Below are positions 8,913-15,888 of a stretch of DNA of 64,000 bases, in pieces (the stretch's first letter is position 1; every line of letters starts with the position of its first letter). The DNA comes from Candidatus Marsarchaeota G2 archaeon ECH_B_1 (GTDB lineage Archaea > Thermoproteota > Thermoprotei_A > Marsarchaeales > Marsarchaeaceae). Under the pieces are notes generated by a model. That model was not told the origin of the DNA. It saw nothing but the letters and a program-made list of their open reading frames with translations, and made no database searches. The position numbers were made by a program, and so were the translations under genes. The stretch lies in the NCBI GenBank assembly GCA_003019535.1, contig NEXG01000004.1, positions 1 through 64,000 of the forward strand, given 5' to 3'.

Positions 8913-9800
8913 TCAACTCGGCTTGATCCTGACTAGCTCTTCGAGGTTTGTTCTCAATTCGTGGGCTTTGTCTTCGGGTAGTGTATCGAGTAGGTAGCTA
9001 CCCGAGCTCCGCTCAAGTCCTCTGCTAAACCTCACACGCTTCCTGTCTGTGATTACTGGTATTAGCTCCACGTGTGCATGGAAGTCCTCTGCCTCCTTAG
9101 GTGAATTATGAAATGTTAGGGTGTACACGGTTTCATCGCCAAGCGTCCAATCGAGGAGTTTAAGTGCTAAAAGCAGTGCGTATACCAAGTCTACACTCTG
9201 AGCCGAGCCGAGATCCCAGAGGTATCTTGTGTGTGTAGGCTGAATAATTAGTTCATAGGGTGTGCGTGGCGCGTAGGGGACGTACACAACCACCTCCCCA
9301 CGACTAAGCACAACCCTCTCAGCGTGGCCGGGGAGGGTGTTGGCTTTGCACAGCGCACACCTGTGCCCGTTAAGGTGCTCAGTCTCCTTGGCTATTCTTG
9401 GGGGGACAAACGGTAGGGCGAATATCTGTGAGTGTGGGTGGGTTATACTCACCCCCCCAGACCTCCCCCTGTTCCGGAAGAAGTGGACGTATTTTATCTT
9501 GGGGTCTTCCTGGAGTTGCCGCATTCTCTCAAGCGTTGTGCGCACGACTTTAAGCGCGTGGTCCAAACCGAACTCTGAGAAGTCAGTGTTATGGTTGAGT
9601 GACTCGACAACTATCTCAGACACACCGTAAGCTGGTATACTGAAGGGTGGGGTGCCGCCACCCGCACTCAGAGTGTATGGCGGAAACCTGTTGGGTATTA
9701 TCTGAACATCCAAGGATGAGTCTATCTCACTCGAACCCGGGCAGAAAGGGCAGTTGGCTGGTAGCACCGGTCTGCTTGAACGGTTGGGAGCGATTGTCAC
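8913..9800 (-). CDS. galT: Galactose-1-phosphate uridylyltransferase (start probably frameshifted)
   Basis: HIT-superfamily nucleotidyltransferase exchanging UMP between UDP-glucose and galactose 1-phosphate; in archaea it may act more broadly on sugar 1-phosphates. Motifs: zinc-type CPFCPGS near the N-terminus, SITHPHSQIFA (active-site His-Pro-His) and FHAHVELIPV near the C-terminus. The only standard start in this frame is GTG 9800, yet the codons just upstream (9801-9839) read NEIRLDPLTGEW, the conserved GalT N-terminus. ATG 9835, overlapping the stop of the HD gene as ATGA, would be the natural start but is one base out of frame. One extra G after that ATG would give MEIRLDPLTGEWV. A base is therefore probably missing here. 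Confidence 0.92.
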   Translation of the reverse strand: MTIAPNRSSRPVLPANCPFCPGSSEIDSSLDVQIIPNRFPPYTLSAGGGTPPFSIPAYGVSEIVVESLNHNTDFSEFGLDHALKVVRTTLERMRQLQEDPKIKYVHFFRNRGRSGGVSITHPHSQIFALPFVPPRIAKETEHLNGHRCALCKANTLPGHAERVVLSRGEVVVYVPYAPRTPYELIIQPTHTRYLWDLGSAQSVDLVYALLLALKLLDWTLGDETVYTLTFHNSPKEAEDFHAHVELIPVITDRKRVRFSRGLERSSGSYLLDTLPEDKAHELRTNLEELVRIKPS

Positions 9801-9831
9801 CCATTCACCGGTGAGGGGGTCCAGTCTTATC

Positions 9832-10407
9832 TCATTCGTGTCTGAGCACCTCTAGGAAGGATTTAGTTACAGCCTCCAACTCTTTCGGTAGGTTAAGCTC
9901 CTCAAGGTTTTTAACGAACCCTTCATATATCTGCCTATCCATACCAGACCTGCGGTATTCTAACGCCTGTATCGCTGCTTCAAGCTTGTCTGCCAAATGC
10001 ACAATCTTTGATTCAAATGTGCGCTCAGAGGCATACTCTTCCCATAGCTGTGAGAAACGCTCAGAGACATCTTTCGGTAGCTCCAATAGCAGCCTCCTAA
10101 TCACGGTGCCCTCAAGCTCACTCTTGGTTTTCCGTCCAACCAGCCCAGTGGTCTCATGGTCCCAGTCACCAATATAGGCTTCAGCCAAGTCATGGATGAG
10201 CGCCATCTCCACGATCTTCGAATAGTCCACCTCTGCGTCCACCATTCTGGAAATGGTCGCGGCTAGCAGCGCTGTTCTATAGGAGTGATCCGCGACGCTT
10301 TCATTTGGTAGCGCACGCACAGCCCACCCTGTGCGTGTTACACGCTTGAGTCTACCCGCCGCGATCGTGAACGCTAAAACCCTCTCACACTGTGTTTTTC
10401 TATTCAT
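9832..10407 (-). CDS. HD-domain phosphohydrolase (YfbR/HDDC2-like)
   Basis: A 191-residue HD protein of the deoxynucleoside monophosphatase-like group. The metal ligands are visible as His in VADHSYRTALL, the His-Asp pair in ALIHDLAEAYIGDW, and Asp in VHLADKLEAAIQAL. Such enzymes usually remove phosphate from nucleoside 5'-monophosphates; the exact substrate is not known here. The stop codon overlaps the presumed galT start (ATGA at 9835), so the two genes are probably cotranscribed. Confidence 0.85.
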   Translation of the reverse strand: MNRKTQCERVLAFTIAAGRLKRVTRTGWAVRALPNESVADHSYRTALLAATISRMVDAEVDYSKIVEMALIHDLAEAYIGDWDHETTGLVGRKTKSELEGTVIRRLLLELPKDVSERFSQLWEEYASERTFESKIVHLADKLEAAIQALEYRRSGMDRQIYEGFVKNLEELNLPKELEAVTKSFLEVLRHE

Positions 10408-10474
10408 TTACAAACGCTTAAAACTCAACCTCAGCCGAAAATATCAATCTTGTGACATAAACATTATGGGGGTG

Positions 10475-11227
10475 CTAGAGGTGTTTTACCCACACATTCT
10501 TGGTGTAGGTTTTCCTGAATCCAAGCTTCTTGTAGAATCCTTCAACATTGTCCGCCGTGAATGTCTGAAGTATAAGTTTAGTGTTAAGGTTCTCAGCGTA
10601 TCTGGCCGCGTAGCTGAGAAGGGTTGTCGCTACACCTACACGTCTTTGCCCACGCAGTGTGCCAACACAGTAGGCGCCCGTGTACCCGTTATGCGTGAAT
10701 AACGCGGTTACGCCGCAGGGAGTGTCACCTATAACTCCCAGTAGTAGCCTCACATTTGGGTTGCCGACGGCTGTGCTCACAATCCTCTTCACACTTCCAA
10801 GGAGTGATGGGTCCTCGTCGAAAGCTGAAACGTAAACTTCACTCCAGACGTCGGCGAGCGCCCTATCAGCAACCAACACTCGAACATCGCTATTCACCCT
10901 GTTAAGTGGTCCGTCAAGCATCATAACGCTGAGCGTATCCGCTTTCTCATAGCCTTTGGAAGAGAGGGTCTGGTTCAGCTCGTGATAGTCTACGCTATCT
11001 TCAACCATGAATGATGCGGGTAACCCCACCCCCGAGTAAAACTCCTCGACCTGTAAAACGAAAACTTTAGGGTCTAAGTTTGGTAAGAGTACACCCGCAT
11101 GGTTAAAGAGTGGCTCGTGGAACTCATTTGAATAGAGGATGTACCCCTCCGTACCTACCCATTCAAGCTGGGCCCAATACGACCACCACCCAGCCTCGTT
11201 CAACTCGAAGTCTCTGTGATCACCCAT
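10475..11227 (-). CDS. GNAT-family N-acetyltransferase
   Basis: The C-terminal half (about residues 120-250) is a GNAT domain with the acetyl-CoA loop RGQRRVGVATTLL and the terminal motif FYKKLGFRKTY. The N-terminal 110 residues (aromatic-rich, WWSYWAQLEW) may be a degenerate second GNAT half, as in two-domain acetyltransferases. Target unknown. It overlaps the 3' end of cysS by 8 nt and is thus translated with it. Confidence 0.8.
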   Translation of the reverse strand: MGDHRDFELNEAGWWSYWAQLEWVGTEGYILYSNEFHEPLFNHAGVLLPNLDPKVFVLQVEEFYSGVGLPASFMVEDSVDYHELNQTLSSKGYEKADTLSVMMLDGPLNRVNSDVRVLVADRALADVWSEVYVSAFDEDPSLLGSVKRIVSTAVGNPNVRLLLGVIGDTPCGVTALFTHNGYTGAYCVGTLRGQRRVGVATTLLSYAARYAENLNTKLILQTFTADNVEGFYKKLGFRKTYTKNVWVKHL

Positions 11228-12440
11228 CTAAACTCAAGCCCAGTATTTCCTCGGCCGCCAAAACAAGCCTACACACCTGGTTTAAATATAGCCCGGGTTT
11301 TTGGTTTGAGCTGTCGGCTGCCAGTCGCTTCAAGGAGGCCAGCGCCCTAGGTGTATCCAAATCCCTTGTTAAGGCTTCCCTGAACCGCGAGGCTACTTCG
11401 GATGTGATGTCGGGTTTAAGTCGCCTATGAACACGCTCCCGTATCTTCGAGGCCCTGCTTATCAGGTCTTCCACCTCCCCCGCACACAATTCAACATCCT
11501 TCTCATCAAAAGACACATCACTTCTATAATGGGTCTTCATAAAATACCAGCGCAACGTGTTTACACCATACTTCCTAAGCCCATCCTTAAGATAGATGAG
11601 GTTACCCTCAGACTTCGACATCTTCTTGCCGCCCACTGTGAGCATACCGGTGTGCACCCAGTACCTCACAAACGGTCTGACACCGGTGAAGCTCTCAGCT
11701 TGAGCTATCTCAGCCTCGTGGTGTGGGTAAACAAGCTCGTAGCCGCCACCGTGAATGTCGTACTGGGGGCCAAAATTACTCACCGTTATAGCTGTATCTT
11801 CAATATGCCACCCAGGTCTACCCTTACCCCAAGGGCTATCCCAGCAGGGATCACATCCCTCTGGAGGCATGCTCCTCCATAAAGCGAAGTCCACCTGCGA
11901 CCTCTTCTTCGAGGACATCTCTATGGGTCTTAACATGAGCTCACTCATCCCCTGCTTTGAGAGTTGACCATAGTAGGGGTAGGAGGAAACATCGAAGTAC
12001 ACGTCCCCCTCCGACACGTAAGCGTGACCCTTCTCGATAAGTGAAGATATCTGGAACAACATTTCTTGAATATAGCCCGAGGCCCGCTCATACCTCCGCA
12101 CGGTGGTGACACCCAAGGCCTTCATATCTTGAATAAACGCGCGTGTATAGTGGTCAACGAACACCCAGAAATCCCTTTTCGCCCTACCAGCCGCCTCAAC
12201 GACCTTATCATCTACGTCGGTGATATTCATAATAAAATTCACCCTATAACCCATGTGTGTGAGTAGCCTTGCTAAAACATCATAGAACACATAGGTGCGA
12301 CCGTGACCCAAGTGGAGGTAGTCCTGCACGGTCGGCCCGCACACAAACATCTTAACCCTGCGCGGATAGATGGTCTCGAAGCGCTGCACCCCGCCATGTA
12401 GCGTATTATACAAAAACAATGGCGAATGTTCACTTATCAT
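11220..12440 (-). CDS. cysS: Cysteinyl-tRNA synthetase
   Basis: Class Ia synthetase charging tRNA-Cys. Motifs: the zinc ligand Cys34 in FVCGPTVQDY, the HIGH-type box HLGHGRTYV, second zinc segment CDPCWDSPWGKGRPGWHIE and the KMSKS loop KKMSKSEGN. At 406 residues it is shorter than most bacterial enzymes (about 460) because the C-terminal anticodon-binding extension is reduced; short forms are common in archaea. Upstream there is a TATA-like CTTAAAAG near 12490 on the minus strand and a perfect palindrome at 12460-12476. Confidence 0.96.
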   Translation of the reverse strand: MISEHSPLFLYNTLHGGVQRFETIYPRRVKMFVCGPTVQDYLHLGHGRTYVFYDVLARLLTHMGYRVNFIMNITDVDDKVVEAAGRAKRDFWVFVDHYTRAFIQDMKALGVTTVRRYERASGYIQEMLFQISSLIEKGHAYVSEGDVYFDVSSYPYYGQLSKQGMSELMLRPIEMSSKKRSQVDFALWRSMPPEGCDPCWDSPWGKGRPGWHIEDTAITVSNFGPQYDIHGGGYELVYPHHEAEIAQAESFTGVRPFVRYWVHTGMLTVGGKKMSKSEGNLIYLKDGLRKYGVNTLRWYFMKTHYRSDVSFDEKDVELCAGEVEDLISRASKIRERVHRRLKPDITSEVASRFREALTRDLDTPRALASLKRLAADSSNQKPGLYLNQVCRLVLAAEEILGLSLDG

Positions 12441-12459
12441 GTTTTTCGCCTATTCACCC

Positions 12460-12476
12460 AAAGACACAGTGTCTTT
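12460..12476. promoter_or_regulatory. 17-bp palindrome in the cysS leader (possible operator)
   Basis: AAAGACAC-A-GTGTCTTT is a perfect palindrome with a single central base. It lies between the cysS TATA-like element and the start codon at 12440, the position expected for a dimeric repressor site, or for a hairpin in the short leader. Confidence 0.4.
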
Positions 12477-12842
12477 CTCATCCAAGCTTTTAAGCCTAAC
12501 AACGCAGTTGTGAACGAACAAATATCGGAACAACTATAAGGCTTGATGACCGCTGACCAAAAACGCAGGGAGCACACCCACCCACACATGGTTTACTTAG
12601 CTTCTGTTTAGGAGGCGCCAGCTCATGTGGCCGCAGAATTCCACCCACTGCGGATGGTTACGGCGACCCTCGCAAGCCCATAAAAATGTAAATCACCCGT
12701 CCCCCCGATCACGAGCAAACCTTGATTAGAGACCCATTCAAGATTTCTTGCTTTTTCCCACTTCGGATAAGCGGGGTTTTGGAAACTCTTCAACGTTTAT
12801 TGGAGTAATTCCTAAAGCTTCGAAAGACGGTGACTTTATAGA
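12477..12842. other. Intergenic region between cysS and a small hypothetical gene
   Basis: Contains the divergent promoters of cysS and the gene at 12843. A 6-bp hairpin CCGCAG 12631-12636 / CTGCGG 12648-12653 is visible, with a TATA-like TATAAGG upstream (about 12535, plus strand) and TTTTTATGG (about 12683, minus strand). A small RNA is possible but the evidence is thin. No coding frame. Confidence 0.3.
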
Positions 12843-13124
12843 TTGGCTGATAAACACTTAAGCTCACTCGACGAACTCTTTGATGCGATAGCGAAGCTGG
12901 AGATAGATGAGGGGGTAAGGGTTAACGGCAGGGTGGCAGGCAGGAAATGCTACATGTTTGTCACTAAGTCGTCCAATGGGTACACGATTGCCGTATTTGA
13001 AGTGGGACACAACTCAACGGGTGTGGGAAAGCAGCTGATGATAGAGGACTCTGTGAGCCTCGAACGTGTGAAGCGCTTTATCAAGGAAAACTGTGAAACA
13101 CCGCTCAAGGCCTTCCGCTACTAA
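12843..13124 (+). CDS. Small hypothetical protein
   Basis: A 93-residue protein starting at TTG 12843 (MADKHLSSLDELFDAIAKL). It shows an amphipathic N-terminal helix, then a beta-rich segment (YMFVTKSSNGYTIAVFEVG) and a C-terminal helix with Lys/Arg residues (VKRFIKENCETPLKAFRY). I do not recognise the family. Its 3' end overlaps the convergent pterin synthase gene by 20 nt. The start codon is non-ATG and therefore less certain. Confidence 0.6.
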   Translation: MADKHLSSLDELFDAIAKLEIDEGVRVNGRVAGRKCYMFVTKSSNGYTIAVFEVGHNSTGVGKQLMIEDSVSLERVKRFIKENCETPLKAFRY

Positions 13125-13647
13125 CCTCCATCTTGAAAATGGCCGAGGAGTGGGCCGTCTCATAGACACGGGCCAATACGACCTGGATGTTAACCCTGTG
13201 CTCTCTGAGAATAGCCCAAATCCTTGAAACCAAATAGCGCGCAAGCTCCTCCGCGCTAGTGTCCCTAACAGGGAGCAGAACAACATCCCGTGACGGGAGG
13301 AAATATTCTTCGCCGCCACTGCACACAACCCTTATCCCCCTCTCCACACCTGGGTCTCCTATAACCTTAAGCAGAGGGTTGCCTGTGGGGAGCATAACCC
13401 TGTGATCCAACTCGCCGATTACCCTTCTCACAACCTCCTTTAGATCCAAGAAGTTTACGACGAACCCATCATCGCCGAGGTTACCAGTTACCTCCACCTC
13501 TACTTCATAGTTATGGCCGTGTAGAGGTTCTTTAAAGAAGGGATTATATATAAAGTGGGCCGCGGAGAACCTGAGCTCTGACCCGCTCACCCTTACACTA
13601 AAATCATCCATGCCAAGCATAACACATCCATCACTAATAACCTTCAC
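13105..13647 (-). CDS. 6-pyruvoyl-tetrahydropterin synthase family protein, PTPS-III-like motif
   Basis: T-fold pterin enzyme of 180 residues. Zinc ligands are His31 (FSAAHF), His43 and His45 (LHGHNYEVEV); a LDHRVMLP segment and the C-terminal glutamate region (TSAEELARYLV) follow the family. The usual catalytic Cys upstream of HGH is absent and replaced by Glu40, giving E-x-x-HGH. That motif is described for PTPS-III proteins, which substitute for FolB in pterin synthesis, rather than for QueD (C-x-x-x-HGH). A pterin (folate or methanopterin) role is thus favoured over queuosine/archaeosine, and it fits mptA in the same window. Start GTG 13647 is near a TATA-like TTTTAAGG. Confidence 0.75.
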   Translation of the reverse strand: MKVISDGCVMLGMDDFSVRVSGSELRFSAAHFIYNPFFKEPLHGHNYEVEVEVTGNLGDDGFVVNFLDLKEVVRRVIGELDHRVMLPTGNPLLKVIGDPGVERGIRVVCSGGEEYFLPSRDVVLLPVRDTSAEELARYLVSRIWAILREHRVNIQVVLARVYETAHSSAIFKMEVSSGRP

Positions 13648-13847
13648 TGTTTTAACCTAATAGTCTCCCAAACTTGGTCCTTAAAACCACTATGACGCGT
13701 GGTTAAGCCTCTATACAAATCATTCGCGCATACCACCGATAACTATCTAAACCTGGGGATTGGGCGCCAAACTACCCATAAGGTTACTTGGAACACAATC
13801 AAGCGCGTAGGTTTCCTGAGCGTACTCTGGGCTAACTGCAATATCGA

Positions 13848-14474
13848 TTATCGTTGTGAATATTCGGTGTTTAGGAGGAATGCGTATTCTTGGGGGGTGT
13901 TCACATTTTTAAGCGAGTTTAGGTCTGGGTCCACCGTCGTTAGCCTACTGGTTGGCACATAGGCCGCGTCTGGTAGTGTGGCTATCAGGTCTATTAGTCT
14001 AAATTTTCCCTCGTCGAGTACACGCCATAAACCTAGCCTGACACTGGGCGTATGGTAGACTGCGCAGAGAGGCTCCAAAACCCCTGACGCATCCCACATA
14101 GGCACAGCCGCGGAGTGGCCCAAACACGCACTGTAGAGGTACCCTATAAGCTCGGCTTTAACAAGCGGCATATCGCACCCCACAAGGGCGAAGTAGGGTG
14201 TCTCGATAAAGTCAACCGCTGCCACAAGCCCACTAAGGGGGGAACCAAACTCTAGGGTGTACCCAACTATCCTAACCGGGCCACCAGCCTCCCTCAGATA
14301 GCTTTCTGGCCGTTTTGAGCCTACCGCTATAAAAACTTGGCTTGTTAGGATCTTCAACTCTGAGACTATGCGTGACAAAAACGTTTCGCCGTTTAGCCGT
14401 AAGAAGGCTTTATCCACACCCATCCTAGTACTCTTCCCACCACAAGCGACTACAGCGGATAAACCCTGCTCCAT
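13848..14474 (-). CDS. mobA: Molybdenum cofactor guanylyltransferase
   Basis: Nucleotidyltransferase that activates molybdopterin with GTP (or CTP in MocA-type relatives). The N-terminus VVACGGKSTRMGVDKAFL is the nucleotide-binding signature and VGCDMPLV the metal site. The frame is open to 14648, but that extension lies inside the xdhC-like gene and is not family-like, so I place the start at ATG 14474 (MEQGLSAVV), 29 nt after the preceding stop. It is the last gene of the CO dehydrogenase cluster. CO dehydrogenases use the cytosine dinucleotide form of the cofactor, so this protein may act as a MocA-like cytidylyltransferase; sequence alone does not settle this. Confidence 0.88.
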   Translation of the reverse strand: MEQGLSAVVACGGKSTRMGVDKAFLRLNGETFLSRIVSELKILTSQVFIAVGSKRPESYLREAGGPVRIVGYTLEFGSPLSGLVAAVDFIETPYFALVGCDMPLVKAELIGYLYSACLGHSAAVPMWDASGVLEPLCAVYHTPSVRLGLWRVLDEGKFRLIDLIATLPDAAYVPTSRLTTVDPDLNSLKNVNTPQEYAFLLNTEYSQR

Positions 14475-14502
14475 TGTTGACCCATTCCCAGCCGGGGAAA
14501 AC

Positions 14503-15432
14503 CTAGGCGTTCGCCTCGGGGGAGTATCTTTGGGGGTTTGATTCGAAAACCCTCTTGCATTGCTCTGAGCAGAAGATGGTCCTCTTACCTTCGATGATTG
14601 TGAAGTGTGGGCTGAGGGGTTCGACGAGCATTCCGCACACAGGGTCAACGAAGAGGTCGGATGACTGTGTTGCGGGTTGGGAAGCCACTAAGCCAGTGCT
14701 GATTTGGGTGTTCGAGTATTTCACCGCCTCAGCCATGATGCTGAGTGCTATCTCGCTGAGTGTGCGGGCGCCGATATCAATACCTGCGGGCGACCTGACA
14801 CGCTCCACGAGCTCCACCGGTATCCCTCTGGCTAAAAGCCATTTTTTTATTGCTTCCGCCCTCTTCTTACCCGCTACAACACCAATGTAGAGTGGTCTTA
14901 CACTCAGTATCTTCTCCACGAATAGTTGGTCATCTGAGCCCATGGTTGCTACAAGAGCGTAGAGGTTCTCGGGGCGCACCGAGCGCAGGAAGCCGCCGAG
15001 CCTATCCAAAGCCTCAGCCTTATCACTGGGGGTAACACTGAGGTGGGTTACATGGAAGCCCACCACCCTCGCTATTTCTGTGATGGATGCGATGAGCTCT
15101 GAATGCTCACCCACGACTAAAAGCTTTCTGCGTTCACCGAACGGTTCAATGAGTACCTCCACCACCCCACCTTGAAAAGTCTCGAGTGAATGCACAAACT
15201 GCCCTCCGTCTCCAGCCATAATGCGCACACACAGGTCGACTATCTCACGCGTCGTACACGAGCCGCCGAGCCAGCCATGGGTGGAGCCATCCTCCTCCAC
15301 AATGGCTTTGGAGCCAGCTTTGAGTGCGGAGGGGCTCCTCGCTGAGAGCACGGTCACTAGTGCAAACCTTTTCCCAGCCCTGAGTAACTCAAGCTGAGTC
15401 TGTAGGAGTTCGGCGTAGTCGCTCAAGCCCAA
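14503..15432 (-). CDS. XdhC/CoxF-family maturation protein with C-terminal YHS domain
   Basis: XdhC-type proteins bind Moco and assist its sulfuration and insertion into molybdenum hydroxylases. Residues 1-100 show the XdhC N-domain (SARSPSALKAGSKAIVEEDGS, GWLGGSC), residues 105-240 the Rossmann-type C-domain (KLLVVGEHSEL, IGVVAGKKRAEAIKKWL). Residues from about 260 form a YHS metal-binding module (VDPVCGMLVEPLSPH, FCSEQCKRVFESNP). The fusion is unusual and suggests that metal, perhaps copper for the Mo-Cu centre, is handled together with the cofactor; that is inference. Lies 3 nt from coxG and just before mobA. Confidence 0.88.
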   Translation of the reverse strand: MGLSDYAELLQTQLELLRAGKRFALVTVLSARSPSALKAGSKAIVEEDGSTHGWLGGSCTTREIVDLCVRIMAGDGGQFVHSLETFQGGVVEVLIEPFGERRKLLVVGEHSELIASITEIARVVGFHVTHLSVTPSDKAEALDRLGGFLRSVRPENLYALVATMGSDDQLFVEKILSVRPLYIGVVAGKKRAEAIKKWLLARGIPVELVERVRSPAGIDIGARTLSEIALSIMAEAVKYSNTQISTGLVASQPATQSSDLFVDPVCGMLVEPLSPHFTIIEGKRTIFCSEQCKRVFESNPQRYSPEANA

Positions 15433-15435
15433 CGC

Positions 15436-15873
15436 CTACCTCAACCTTTGGCTCAGACACTCGAAAAACTGTTTTATTATCTTCTCCGCTTGGGAGCTTA
15501 TCATACCCTGAGCCATGGATGCCACCCTCCCCACCACCTTTGTGTCCGCCACCCAGCTTAGGGTTGAACCGCCTGTGGATAAATCCTCTAATTGGACTGT
15601 TATGGATATGTCGACACCGCTCCCAAGCCCTGAGCCGTGTACAGCGTAACCCAGGTTTGTGTGGGGGGACCTTTGAGTCACATTGAAACGCAGGTTAAAG
15701 TCTCCTCTGATGAAGCCGATGCCAGCCCTAACAGTGGCCAATGCTTCATCCTCTGATTTAATCTCTAGGCTCTTCAGGTCTGGAATACACTCTGATACGC
15801 GCCTTAAATCTGATATGTAGGAGTAGACCTCTGAGCTCGACTTCGGGAACTGATAGCTACCTTCAAACTTCAA
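15436..15873 (-). CDS. coxG: CO dehydrogenase subunit G (CoxG, SRPBCC fold)
   Basis: A 145-residue START/SRPBCC domain protein beginning FEGSYQFPKSSSEVYSYISD and ending in a long helix (MISSQAEKIIKQFFECL), as in CoxG. CoxG proteins attach CO dehydrogenase to the membrane or feed electrons towards quinone. No membrane anchor is present in this short version. It lies 15 nt downstream of coxL and directly before the XdhC-YHS gene, so it belongs to the cox transcription unit. Confidence 0.88.
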   Translation of the reverse strand: MKFEGSYQFPKSSSEVYSYISDLRRVSECIPDLKSLEIKSEDEALATVRAGIGFIRGDFNLRFNVTQRSPHTNLGYAVHGSGLGSGVDISITVQLEDLSTGGSTLSWVADTKVVGRVASMAQGMISSQAEKIIKQFFECLSQRLR

Positions 15874-15888
15874 GGTCTAACCCCCACA

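Noticed and set aside
12540-12700. Box C/D RNA (TGATGA ... CTGA near 12544)
   Set aside because: Only 3 nt between the two boxes and no second pair of boxes at proper distance.
14475-14648. N-terminal extension of mobA
   Set aside because: Lies within the XdhC-YHS gene; MobA signature begins only at 14474.
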